NCBI RefSeq assembly: GCF_028640845.1
Contig: NC_080539.1
Span: forward strand, 108,484,554-108,548,553
Direction: 5' to 3'
DNA: 64,000 nt
DNA from: Ahaetulla prasina
Lineage: Eukaryota > Chordata > Lepidosauria > Squamata > Colubridae
Each line of letters opens with the position of its first letter. The first letter of the stretch is position 1. The notes beneath the pieces are model-generated. The model saw nothing but the letters and a program-made list of their open reading frames with translations. It was not told the DNA's origin and ran no database searches. The position numbers and the translations under genes are program-made. Positions 1 to 10,833 of this stretch are shown here, piece by piece.

Positions 1-1902
1 TGTCACTGAAGTTAGTATCTTACTTCTGTTTATATCTACTGTACATTGCATTTGGTACCATAAAAATGTATTTTATGCAAGAGAATGAGATAGTAAAGTT
101 ATGAAACATTTGTCTTTTTTCCAGACAGACCAAAAAAAGAATCAAATACAGAGAAATTTAGAGTACCTGTTTATAGAATACAATTTTATAACAAGGAATA
201 AGAACAGAGCTATTCTCTAACAAAAGCAGTAGAAAGTTTACTCCAAAGCCATAATTTAATACCTTGCCAATTCTTTGCTGGATAAGTACTGGGTCCAAAG
301 ATGAGAAACATAAAGGGCAGTACTTTAGAAGACTGATGCATGTATAAATTCCCACAGAAAATTCCATTTCAAGATAATATTTTAAGTGACTTCCCAGTAT
401 ATTACTGTTGTAGTTTTGTAGCATGTAAATTGCTTCAGAAACAGCAGGCAATGATTACTTTCTATTCTTTCATTAAAAACTCTAGTATTACATCATATTT
501 TCCCTAGTATTAATCCACAGAAAATGATAGATGTTGACTCTTTTTCCTTCAACATTGAACATGCAATATATGGATTCATACAGTTGTTCTCTTTGTATGG
601 AAAGAATTGTAACTCTTTAAAATGTACACTGCAAAACAGCATATGTTTTTGTTAAAAAAAAACCAGCACCTTGTATTTTGCAAACAGATTTTCAAAATCT
701 GTAACAGCATGTCTGAGAAAAACAGATTTCCGCATAATCAGATGTTTTTTACCATTATTCTCACACTAACCCACTATGATTGTATGCATATGTGTGTACA
801 TATACACAAATAAGTTGATACTCAAATTACTTTTTATTTGGGATATTGTATTTATATTTAGATACTAATTACTCATCTAATTAGTAACTGTGTATATCTG
901 TATATCTGTGTATGAGTTCCATTAAAAGGTATTGTTTATTCTAATTACACAACAGTATTGCTGCCAATAACTTCAGAACCCAAACGTCTATAATAGGAGT
1001 AGGATGCAAAGCTGAAGAAACATTTTATTATTACCAAAAAGAGTATTAAGGACTCTTGCAAACAATATATTACTAGATGCAATGCATAGGTATACAAGGA
1101 GGAAATGGTATATATAGGAAACATTTCTTCCCTGAACTTCTATAAGACATCTTAAGGTTTGGCTGTAATTTTAGTTAATTTTCCCATCCTATTTTCTACA
1201 TAGTCCATGTTCCCCTGAAAAACAACAACAAGCCAGTTCAAGAGATAACTGAGCAATTTGAACAATGTGAAGATGGTTGTAGAAAAATCCAGGCCAAATC
1301 TAAGGAGAGAAAGCCACCTCCATCAACTAAGAGCTATGTTCCTCATCACCAATAATGGTTGGAGTGAGCAATGAAACGCTCTCATGTTGCATAGGACCAG
1401 TTACAGGGCTCAAGAGGCCAGATTGATTTTTTTGTTGCCTGCCAATTCCCCCAGGAATGTTGGCCAGCTGACAGCTTTACTCAAGCCATGCCAAAACTTT
1501 GCCCTACTAAGAAAGTTAGACATTTGGAAGCTTAAAACTCTGGCTTGTCCTCCTTGCTGAACCCAAGGAATTCTGAGAGCAGTAATTGCTTCCTAAAGTT
1601 GAATTATCCTTTGGCAGCTGCTCTGGTAAAACTATCTAAGCCTTTTCTCCTTAGCTTTCAGGAAGAAAATGCTTAGATTATGACTAAATCCAACCTGTTT
1701 GGACAGTTGCATACATTTATTCCACTGTATATCCTGTAAAAAAGCAAACATTGTTTTCTACAAAGTGGTTTTGTATTTCCTGTTTCACTAATAAGATGAA
1801 TAGGCTTTACTGTATGTTCCAAAAAGTCTGTGCTTCTTTTTTTCTTTAGAAAAAAATAGTTGGAGGTAATGAATTTTTTTCATAAGCTTTGTTTTCCTGC
1901 AG
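1..1902. other. PTPRK intron, upstream part
   Basis: This is intron sequence upstream of the 36-nt cassette exon. I read it for the preceding PTPRK juxtamembrane exon and for the transmembrane exon and found neither, so they lie upstream of the window. The sequence is AT-rich and unique-looking, with no repeat family I can name. The last 40 bases form a good acceptor context (pyrimidine-rich, ending tgcag at 1902). Confidence 0.6.
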
Positions 1903-1938
1903 TGCCCAATGATCCACTTGTGCCGACTGCTGTGTTAG
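1903..1938 (+). CDS. PTPRK: PTPRK 36-nt juxtamembrane cassette exon
   Basis: This 36-nt exon is flanked by tttcctgcag and gtgagg. It begins and ends in the same codon phase, so it can be skipped without a frameshift. When included it encodes (L)PNDPLVPTAVL and supplies the G of an Asp codon completed by the exon at 8394. An upstream exon ending in T would give Leu (T+TG) on inclusion. On skipping, that T would join AT of the exon at 8394 to give Tyr. This matches, from memory, the two human PTPRK juxtamembrane variants, one reading PR-YENHS and one with PNDPLVPTAVLDENHS inserted. The segment is cytoplasmic, between membrane and D1. What is seen is the exon, its splice sites and its phase; the alternative use is inferred. 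Confidence 0.85.
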   Translation, partial: CPMIHLCRLLC

Positions 1939-1982
1939 GTGAGGACCTAGTCCTTCGTCTTCTTTTCTTTCATGACTTACAT

Positions 1983-2436
1983 CAGGGGTGAAATGTAAAA
2001 TTTGTTACTACCAGTTATGTGGGCGTGGCTTGGTGGGGGGGGTAATGTGACTGGGTGGGTGTGCCTAGCTTTTTTTTTACTTTTAAAAGCATTTTTTCTA
2101 CAACCTCTTCAGCCAAAGAGGTTGTAAAAAAATGCTTTTAAAAGCCTCTGATGATCAAGCAACTCAGCTGGGATCGCCAGAGGAGCCTTTTAGAAGCATT
2201 TTTTTTCTACATGCTTTTAAGGGGTTCTGACGATCCCAGCTGAGTTGCCTGATCAACAGAACCTTTTAAAAGCATTTTTTCTACAAGCTCTTCAGCCGAA
2301 GAGGTTCTGGAAAAAAATGCTTTTAAAAAGTTCTGACGATCCCAGCTAAGCCACATGATCATCAGAGGTTTTTTTTTTTTTTACTTTTAAAAGCATTTTT
2401 TCAGCCGAAGAAAAAATGCTTTTAAAAGTTTAAAAA
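1983..2436 (+). mobile_element. hAT-like MITE remnant rich in palindromes
   Basis: The left end reads caggggtgaaatgtaaaa followed by a GTGGGCGTGGCTTGGTGG stretch. This matches the MITE family seen complete at 38101-38373 (there in opposite orientation). Behind it sit stacked inverted repeats built from ttttaaaagcatttttt and its complement, at about 2080-2144, 2263-2330 and 2383-2430. An inverted pair also relates 2150-2176 to 2228-2258 (cagctgggatcg against cgatcccagctg). No right terminus or TSD is readable because a SINE follows directly. Confidence 0.5.
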
Positions 2437-2648
2437 AATGCAGTACTGCAGGCTACTTCTACTGACTGCCAGTTGTCTGCAGTTCGGCAGTTTCAATCTC
2501 ACCAGACTCAGGAAGGCAGGTTGACTCAGCCTTCCATCCTTCCAAGGTTATTAAAATGAGGACCCAGATTGTTGGGGCCAATATACTGACTCTGTAAATT
2601 GCTTAGAGAGGGCTGTAAAGCACTGTAAAGCGGTATATAAGTCTAATA
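2437..2648 (+). repeat. tRNA-derived SINE, 5'-truncated
   Basis: The body reads atgcagtactgcaggcta, then gaggacccagattgttgggg, and ends ctgtaaagcggtatataag. It is the same family as the fuller copy at 33936-34162. It runs into an AT-rich tataggtatata tract at 2649-2690. The tRNA-like head is missing or very degraded. Confidence 0.6.
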
Positions 2649-2698
2649 TATACCTATATATATTATAGGTATATAATATATATAGCTATATTCAGCTA

Positions 2699-3040
2699 CA
2701 GGTAGTCCTTGACTTAGACCGCAATTGGGATCAGAATCTTGCTTGTTAAGCAAGGTGGTTGTTAAATGTTTACAGCCTTTTTCGGTTTTAAGTGAATCAC
2801 TGAAGTTGATGGCTGAATCACATGGTCTGGCTTAAATGATGGTGTAAATGATGATCACATGACCTCAGGATACTGCAATTATTACAAATACATGCCAGTT
2901 GCCAAGCACCCCAACTTGGATGACATGACCTTGGGGATGCGGTAATGGGTCATAAGTCTGATGACCACTTGTCACTTTTTTCAGTGCCACTGTAACTTCA
3001 AATGACACTAAATAATTGATTGTAAGTCAAGAGCTACCTG
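2699..3040. mobile_element. hAT-like MITE (CAGGTAGTCC family)
   Basis: The terminal inverted repeats are caggtagtccttgactta at the left and taagtcaagagctacctg at the right. The inside resembles the copies at 9902-10319, 27263-27645 and 59768-60120 (repeated motifs ttaagtgaatcac, gatcacatgacc, cagtgccactgtaactt). No clear 8-bp TSD remains, so this is an old copy. Confidence 0.6.
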
Positions 3041-3835
3041 CATAGGTTTCATTTTCCAACAACACACTAGTGTAAGCAAGAATTTTCAGGAGCTGAAAGA
3101 TGGGTGTACAATACGCAGTTCCACCTAATGTGGTACTAAAAGAACTCTGAGAACTCTAGCCAGAAACATTGGATGTTGGGACTTGTAGTTCAGCAATATC
3201 TACAGCAGCAGATTAGATACCCATTTCTAAAATATTTACTGAAAATCTTTTTACACACCCTTGCGCACATAGATATTGTTAGTTTTGTAATTTTATTACT
3301 TAGTCAGTGGCAGCGTTCATGAATTTTTATTTATGTGTGCATGCCTATAGATCTGGTTCTGTCTTAAGATAGGGATTAGTAAACTGTACCATTCCCAAGC
3401 TCATTTATGTGGTTTTTGAAACACACTCAAAAATACTATGTTTAAAATAACGATGGCCTTTCTTTTACCATTTGGGAGCAAAAAAAAACAAAAACCAACC
3501 TCATAAAACTGTGGTGGAAATCTTACAATTAATTTAACATAGTTCTAAAGCCTCCTTTGAAATTCTGTGGGTAAAAATTAAACTTTCAGCTTTGCCCATA
3601 TTTGTGATTGTCACCCACCCACCCACCTTTCTATTCCACTGCAAACCTCAGCCTTCCAATAAATTGCTGTAGCCTGCCAGCTTAGAGCAACCAAGGTTTT
3701 CCCCACAGTAAAGGAATATTATCTATGGCTGCTTGATGACATAATTTTCCTTCTGCAGAACATATTCCATTCTTTTAAAAAAATGATAGGATGGAGCTAA
3801 TTAGGGATAGTGGTGTAAAGTTATTCTAGAATCTA

Positions 3836-4262
3836 TGGCACGTGTGCCGCTTCCAGCATGCGAAACCATCCCGCAAAGAATGTGTGGCCTCACCAGTTCC
3901 TCTTCCACATTCCTGTGATCAAACGCATGCCGGTCAGCTGGCTGTTGCGTGCGCGGGAGTGGCAGAACCCAAAAGAGTGGTGTTCCAGCACAGATGCGCA
4001 GGCTGGCACCTGACCTTCTGGGTTGACATTGTGCGCATGCGGAATGGCCAGCTCTTCATTGGGCACACTTCCATGCCAGTATCTGGGTGTTTGGGTGCCA
4101 GCTTGTGCATGCACAATGGACCGCCGCTCTTCTGGGTATCGCCACTCCCGTACATGCGAAGGCCAGCAGAGCTGTGCATATCTCACGGGATGGTTTCGCA
4201 TGCCACTTCCAGCACACAGGCCAGCACGCGGGAACACCAAGGTTCACCATCACGGTTCTAGA
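3836..4262. mobile_element. GC-rich hAT-like non-autonomous element
   Basis: This GC-rich island in AT-rich intron begins tatggcacgtgtgccgc and ends ggttcaccatcacggttcta. That is the form of a widespread amniote hAT-type repeat as I recall it. Several open frames of 65-139 codons run through it on both strands, a side effect of GC content and internal near-repeats such as catgcgaaaccatccc and gggatggtttcgcatgcc. No host protein is recognisable. The left TIR looks truncated. Confidence 0.5.
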
Positions 4263-6457
4263 CTGTCACTGCTCTGTAGGTACATGGCAGGAAAATTTAT
4301 ATTTCCAGAAGTTAAAATAATATTAGATGTGGTGGCATTCTCCAAAAAGTCTCTTGTGGCTCATTGTAGATCTTAAACAGCATGGGAGTCAAGATTGAAC
4401 CCTGTAATTAGTATACCAATCTATCATTCATATCTCGCCAAATAAAATGATTGTGTGGTATATCAACCCCCATCTGAAGCAAGCAATCCAGAAGGATACC
4501 ACTGGTATCAAAGACAGTTTCCAGGAGCAAAACAAATATTCTAGGCAGAATGCCAAGTCATCCCGAGGCATTCTGGGTAACTCCACGATCAAATCTGTAT
4601 ATTTTAAGAAAGCTCATGAATATTGTGATGATACATACCTTCAACCTAAGTGCATATAAATGATAAGATTCATGAATCACTTAGTTGTCTTAATACTTTT
4701 CTAAGAACAGATCAAGCTGAAAGGTATACCAAATGGCATACCCACCATGGAGACCGTTCAAGAATATCCTAGATGGTTTTAACTTCTTTATTCTTTCCTC
4801 CGTTTCCTTCTAAAACCTGTAAAACATCCTTCTAAAACTTTCTAAAACCTAACACTGAATAGGTCCATCGGTTTGAAATCTATACTAAGTCTTCTTTTCT
4901 ACCTGTAAGATCCATCCAAAACTTCATGTCAGATCTCCATATTTAGCTTTAGCTATTTAATAAATTAGTGACTTACAATTTACAACCCTAAGCAATCAAT
5001 AAAAATTCAACTAGATGATTCAGTGTTGTTTCCTTAATGCTTTTTATTGAAAGAGTCTTACTCTAGTTGTAAGGCACTAAACAACTATATTTGATGTGAC
5101 ATTAGTAATAGTAGTAGTAAGTAAGGCACTAAATTATATTTGATATTTGACATGACATTATCAGAACCTCCAAGTAGGCAAAAATGATTGTTTTGACATG
5201 CAAAGGTTAATCTATTAGAACCTCAAAGAGCAAAGCGAGGGCAAAACTGACAGATTGACAGATTCAGCATACATTCCCATCACTGTATTAGTTTTTGTTA
5301 ACTTTTTCACCTTTACATGAAGCAAGATGCCTTAGCTAGAGGTTGTAGGTGTTTGCACTTGACTTACACATTTAGTAAGTATATGTGGTCTCTAATAGTA
5401 TAATAGTCTTGTTGGTTTTCATTAATTTACCATTTTGCATGTGAAATATAATTTGAAGTATTTCTATTAACATGTGCTGATTAAAAATAGTATAAAGGAT
5501 TTCAAAAATGGCAAAAAACTACCTCAATATCTCCATTATAAATCTTCTAGAACTTATAAGCTTGCTTTAGCGATTTCGTAACATGTAGGTAGCTGGTTTT
5601 AAGTGTGTCTCAGATATTTTATTTGCTTTAACATGCTTCAATGTGTTCCAGTCCCTATAAGTGGTAAGTATTGGAGAAAATACAGTGTAAAGTTGACCAT
5701 GAAATTGTTTTTGTTAAGTTATGTGTGACATAAATATATGAAATACTGTATTTATTGCAATCTTGACTTCTTGTAGTACAAGTTAATTTAATAAGGCATG
5801 TATAGAGGAAATATTCAATTGAATGGATTAGGAGTTAGGGCATTCATGGGGTGCAGTAGGGTCTACAAGTCCTGTTGCCTGTGTTCAGAAAACAATGTTG
5901 ATGACTCTCTTCAAGCCATTCTGAGCGCATTATAATCAATGTATAAATTAAGGTGAACACCTGCAAGTCAGGCGTGCTCTGTTACTTATAACAATAAAAG
6001 CTGTTTATTGTGATGCTTCAACAGTCTGGATCAGACAGCTTAGTCCATTAATTTCCAAAGGTATATGAATTACTGTAATGCAGCAGTCATGAACCAAACA
6101 AAAATTGGCAACTTTTCTGTTTTTCTCTTCACTTTAATTAACTGGTATGAAGCTAATAGAATATTTAAGTTTAAATGAGCCAGTAGCAAATTGGGAGGCA
6201 GCGATATAGTTGAAAACCTCTCTAAACCCAAAGAACAGTGGTATGTAATTATACAATCAGTTAGTATCATGGGACTTAGAAGTTGAACTGCAATTATAAA
6301 CACTTTCAGGTTTCTCAGTGCATGAATCAAAATCAGGCTTTTATTCAACACATACCCGAGTCTATTCTAACTCAGATTGAAAACTCAGTTCAATCAATTG
6401 GAAGTCTCTGAGTGTACATTTTCAGCATAACTTCTTTATATATATATATATATATAT

Positions 6458-6791
6458 ATGTAGGTCTTTGGTTATTCGGGTTTTCTCCCACGTAAAATTG
6501 GAAGTGTCTTGGCAACGTTTCGACGTCAAGCACAATCAAGCCCCGACCCAAACAGGACACACCCCCATCCAATCAGAGCACACAAAAAACCCCATCCAAT
6601 CAGAGCACAGCCAAGCTCCCACCCAATCAGTTCAAACCCCCACTAGCAGTTAAAAAGGAAGAAACAGCAGCAATCACACATTGCTCCCAGAAGCACGAAA
6701 CTGAAGCCTGAAGATGACGAATGAGACTTCGTCGAAATGTCGCCAAGACACTTCCAATTTTACGTGGGAGAAAACCCGAATAACCAAAGAT

Positions 6792-6870
<79 letters not shown>

Positions 6871-7545
6871 TAGATAGATATAGATATAGATATAGATATA
6901 TATTCACAGCATGAACAAACGAGATGATACCTCCCGCCTACCAGCCATTTGGAAACCCGCCCTTATTGACAAACGAGTCCCTAACATGAGGAATGACACC
7001 AGACCCACACTCACGAGGTCCACACAGGATGTCACCACCACACACCCACCCAGAAAGCAGACCCAAACCCACACTGATCATGAAGCACGACCAAGGACCA
7101 GAAGCCAGACCGCAGCTGCAACATTAGCCATTTCAAACCCTCCAATCCATACATACAGCAGACAGACACCCTCTATGAAGATGTAGCACGACCACAAACA
7201 CGAAGCCAAACAACAGCAATGCAGCTCACCAGCTCAAATCCCCCTGCAACTCAGACTAATTTGAGCACAACCAAGCCCCCACCAACACAGGACACACCCC
7301 CAGACAATCAGAGCGCAAAAAAAACCCCATCCAATCAGAGCACAGCCAAGCTCCCACCCAATCAGTTCAAACCCCCACTAGCAGTTAAAAAGGAAGAAAC
7401 AGCTGCAATCACACATTGCTCCCAGAAGCACGAAGCTGAAGCCTGAAGATGACAAATGAGACTTTGTCGAAACGTCGCCAAGACACTTCCAATTTTACGC
7501 GGGAGAAAACCCGAATAACCAAAGACCTACATACAAACACCCGCG
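6458..7545 (+). mobile_element. Penelope-like composite with inverted and direct terminal copies
   Basis: A terminal unit ending ccgaataaccaaagacc occurs three times. It is inverted and truncated at about 6460-6525, direct at about 6522-6790, and direct again at about 7255-7528. The two direct copies share ccatccaatcagagcacagc, ccactagcagttaaaaagga and a hairpin before gaaa. Between them lie a (GATA)n tract and an open stretch at 6911-7186 (MNKRDDTSRLPAIWKPALID...) of unknown product. Terminal copies in both inverted and direct orientation are typical of Penelope-like elements. No reverse transcriptase or GIY-YIG domain is present here, so the family call is an inference. Confidence 0.5.
6789..6902 (+). 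repeat. (GATA)n microsatellite
   Basis: About 20 near-perfect GATA units run from 6789 and decay into gatata repeats towards 6902. It sits at the end of the first direct terminal copy of the Penelope-like element. The six-frame translation gives low-complexity SIYL frames that are not genes. Confidence 0.95.
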
Positions 7546-7689
7546 AAAACCTCAGAAAACATTATATATATATATATATATATTAAAGAGGATGCATATA
7601 TTTACTTTTATTTGGCATATAACCACTCCAATTATGAGTCTTCTGAACAGCTTACAGTTCTACCATGCATGCACTGACAGAATTTATTT

Positions 7690-8260
7690 ATTATTTATTC
7701 ATTTATTAATATAAATAAATTTATTTTGTTGAATACATATTAAATAATACATATAAGTATAAGCATGAATTGAATACATAAAATGAATACAATTAAAGGG
7801 AACATTAGGACAGTGATGGTAAGCATGCTGGTGCTCTTATGCACGCCCTTACAGACCTCTTAGAAATGGGGTGAGGTCAACAGTAAAAGATTAAAAGATC
7901 TAAGAGCATAGAACTGAAAAACATAAATATTCACAAATATTTAACACAACAGTAGCAAAATCCTTTGCTGAGTAGGTATTAGAACCCACAGTCATTCACA
8001 GGGAAGGTCTCCCTCAATTCACGTTCCACCAAAGGTCTGCTAAATAACCTTGCTTTGTTTTCTTTCATAAATATCAGTCACCGTTGAGGCATGCCAAATC
8101 TCTAAGGGGATGTTCTTCCAGATGGTGGGGGGGAAGGGGGAGGTGTCAATGATCGAGAAGGCCAAAGAGAGATGCCTTTCCTTAAGAATGGGAATACGGA
8201 GGGGGCTCCCTCTTTTTGATCAACATGGGGGGCAGCTGCTTGTTGTTTATGCTTTCTTTT
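7690..8260 (-). repeat. probable CR1/L3-type LINE 3' fragment
   Basis: It begins with a ttatttattcatttatt tract, as expected for the 3' tail of a minus-strand LINE. It then has a moderately GC-rich body with motifs such as gggatgttcttccagatggt. No long reading frame remains. I assign it to a CR1/L3-like LINE by resemblance only. Confidence 0.4.
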
Positions 8261-8393
8261 GTAAGAGTCAAACTAGCACCCAGATCTTTGCAGAGTGCTG
8301 AAATGAGCTCATGAGAAGATGGGCTGTAGCAGGAATGCTTCAGTTTCGTTGTTGCTGAATACTCTTCCATTCTTTGGGCTCTTATAACCACAG

Positions 8394-8578
8394 ATGAAAA
8401 CCACAGTGCAACAGCAGAGTCGAGTCGTCTATTAGATGTGCCTCGTTATCTGTGCGAAGGAACTGAATCCCCCTACCAAACTGGCCAACTGCATCCTGCT
8501 ATCAGAGTAGCGGATTTGCTGCAGCATATTAATCTCATGAAAACATCTGACAGCTATGGTTTCAAAGAAGAGTATGAG
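8394..8578 (+). CDS. PTPRK: PTPRK juxtamembrane/D1-entry exon
   Basis: This 185-nt exon follows ataaccacag and is followed by gtaaca. It enters with two bases (AT) of a split codon and exits in phase 0. It encodes [18 protein letters not shown], then [20 protein letters not shown], then [20 protein letters not shown] and EYE. This is the conserved wedge-side entry to the first phosphatase domain. The [10 protein letters not shown] and YGFKEEYE motifs are shared by R2B phosphatases, and the [13 protein letters not shown] run points to kappa rather than mu, rho or PCP-2. The open frame continues past 8578 into the intron; that read-through is not coding. Confidence 0.95.
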
Positions 8579-9009
8579 GTAACAATGTCAGCGGTTGCTT
8601 TTTTACCTGACCTAGACCAGAGAGTTCCTTTGAGAGTAAAGCTTCTTAATTGCAAGGAGAGAGAGAGTTCTTAATTACAAGAGCATGAAAATGAATATTT
8701 CATGGGGTTAGGCTTTTTTAAAAGATAATTTTCCGTGTGCCATGAATCAGTGGAAGAATTTAAAAGCGTTATGTGAGAACTGGAGAGTTGCAAAGAGTGA
8801 AAAGTGTCAAAAACACACCTTCCTCATACAGATATTCTTCCCTTTTTAAGGACAGGTTTTTTCCCTCAGCATTCCCATGCAGGGTATTACATAAAAACCA
8901 AATCTTGCATGCAAAGGTCATTTGTTGAAAAGTTTCCCTGGAAGGCTCTATATGCAGCATCAATTTTTATACATTGGGGGGAAAAACCACCCCAATCTAC
9001 TTTGTCTAT

Positions 9010-9350
9010 TTGATTGCTTGATTGATTGGGACATTTATTGGTAGCTTTTTATAGCCACCCTAATCACAAGACTCTGTAAGTTACATGATGTTAAAAGAGA
9101 AAAAAAAACACCAGATAAAGAGTTAATAAATCAACCTTCTTCCCAATCCTACTCCCAAGAATTGGGGGGAAAAAACTGTCTTTTACAGTATTCTAAAACC
9201 ATGATCTCTGGAGGTAAGGTATTCAAAAGTTTGGGGCAGGGGGAACCACAGAGAAGAAGTCTATGCCCTGCTCCCACCCCTCACTTCAGAAAGAGGGTGG
9301 ACTGAGATGTTCCCATCAGGTGATCAGATACAATTCTGGTGAGACCATTC
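9010..9350 (-). repeat. probable CR1/L3-type LINE 3' fragment
   Basis: It starts tgattgcttgattgattggg and continues with tggtagctttttatagccac and ggcagggggaaccacagaga. These resemble the 3' end of a minus-strand CR1/L3-like LINE, similar in layout to 7690-8260. No coding frame is left. Confidence 0.35.
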
Positions 9351-9901
9351 ACCCATGTATATGTGTCACATGCAGAGAGACCTTGGACAAGTTGGAATGA
9401 AAAGTGTATGACCTATCTAGACCAACCATAGATCCTTCATTCCTGATTCGAAAACTCTGGTTTTAATCTTAGTTGATCAGCTAGTTTTATTTAAAGGAAA
9501 TATATATATATATATCTTTTAACATTTGATTTTGGTTTTTACTATGTAAGTTACTAATTCATTTTATCCACACAAAACAAAGCCGATATGACTTTTAAAA
9601 ACATGTTTTATTTATTTATTTGTTTGTTTATTCATTGTGTTACAGAGAAAGGCAATATGCAGGATAGATACCACAATATATATTTTCTGATGGATCCCTT
9701 AATTACATGGGAGATTAGTTAAAAAAAAAAAAACAACCTTGTTACCAGTAACCCCAAATCACTGTTACATGATTCCAAGCTCATGTTGTGTGCAATATTC
9801 TCGCCATATAGCTGAAATTATTTCATGTTTTTATAACCTATTTTCAGTTGTTAGCTTCAAGAAATGCTACATTTGCTTTTTATCATTGTGCTGGAAATAT
9901 A

Positions 9902-10319
9902 GGTAGTCCTCAACTTACGAATAGTTGCTTAGCAACCATTCAAAATTATAACAGTCATCCCTCCCCCTCACAAATGAGATTTAAAATACAGTTTGAAAGT
10001 TCTGACAATTACCGCTTGCAGTCACCCCTTGCAGTCATGTGACCATATTTTGGGCACTCAGCAACTGATCCACATTTAGAGCCTTTTGCAGCATCCAGTG
10101 GTCACATGGTCCCAATTTACAACGTTTTTGCTGAAAACTGGTGTTTGCTTCCAGTTTTGACAAAAACACCCCACCACTTAATGACCATGGTGATTTGTTT
10201 AATGACCATCAGTAAAAAGATAAAATCAGGTTGGTCACATGGGTGACCCACTTTATGACTATTACATCCTATGACCATAATGGGCAGGCAAAAGAGAGTT
10301 GTAAGTCGAGAACTACCTG
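9902..10319. mobile_element. hAT-like MITE (CAGGTAGTCC family)
   Basis: The left end is ggtagtcctcaacttacga and the right end is taagtcgagaactacctg. The inside carries ccatggtgatttgtttaatg and ggtcacatgggtgaccc. It is the same family as 2699-3040, in a longer form. No convincing TSD is visible. Confidence 0.6.
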
Positions 10320-10745
10320 TAATTATTTAATTAAGGAGTATATTTTTTTGCATGACTGTAGTTTAATCATTTTATTTACGTCAGCAGTATTACTCAACCT
10401 CAACAATGTTAAGACTTCAACTCTCAGAATTCCCCATCCAGCATTTTAAACTTGCTGAAGTTGAGAAAAAAGGATGTTAGGATTCATTCCACCCCCCGAC
10501 TGCAAGTCTTCTTGTGTTTTCTAGAACTTTTCAAAACTACCAGGCACTGGCTTTGTTTCTGCCTGGCAGAATATTTCCATGTATTTATACCAGAAAAAGC
10601 TGTGTATGCTGATATTTAACTCCAATAAAACAATCAAACTCAGAGAAACCAAGATCCCAACTGATGCTCTAACAATGTTAATGTAAAGTGTGTCAGGATG
10701 AATAAAATGCTAAAATAAATATAAATTATCTCTTTATTTTGAAAG

Positions 10746-10833
10746 AGCTTCTTTGAAGGACAATCAGCTTCTTGGGATGTGGCCAAAAAGGATCAAAACA
10801 GAACGAAGAATAGATATGGGAACATTATAGCAT
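10746..10833 (+). CDS. PTPRK: PTPRK D1 exon with KNRY motif
   Basis: This 88-nt exon lies between tttgaaag and gtgagt, phase 0 in and phase 1 out. It encodes [20 protein letters not shown] and KNRYGNIIA, with the first base of the Tyr completed at 12127. KNRYxNIxxYD is the phosphotyrosine-recognition motif of classical PTPs. The acceptor has a weak pyrimidine tract, but frame and conservation fix the boundary. Confidence 0.95.

Larger units (their letters stand above)
1939..8393. other. PTPRK intron with dense repeats
   Basis: This intron holds a palindrome-rich MITE with a SINE (1983-2650), a hAT-like MITE (2699-3040), a GC-rich hAT-like element (3836-4262), a Penelope-like composite with a GATA microsatellite (6458-7560) and a LINE 3' fragment (about 7690-8260). 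I see nothing recognisable in 4263-6430, which is AT-rich unique-looking sequence. Confidence 0.6.
8579..10745. other. PTPRK intron
   Basis: It holds a LINE fragment (about 9010-9350), a short TA tract near 9500, and a CAGGTAGTCC-family MITE (9902-10319). The rest is unremarkable AT-rich sequence. Confidence 0.6.

Noticed and set aside
3842..4376. Six overlapping open frames of 65-139 codons on both strands
   Set aside because: They arise in a GC-rich hAT-like repeat with internal near-repeats; no protein family is recognisable and no splice structure fits.
6674..6907. SIYLSIYL-type reading frame (also at 46708-46935)
   Set aside because: They are translations of (GATA)n microsatellites on the minus strand.
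7442..7485. Calling an active hammerhead ribozyme
   Set aside because: The core resembles a hammerhead and the stem covaries, but a bulged U and no identifiable cleavage site prevent a firm call; kept as a finding only.
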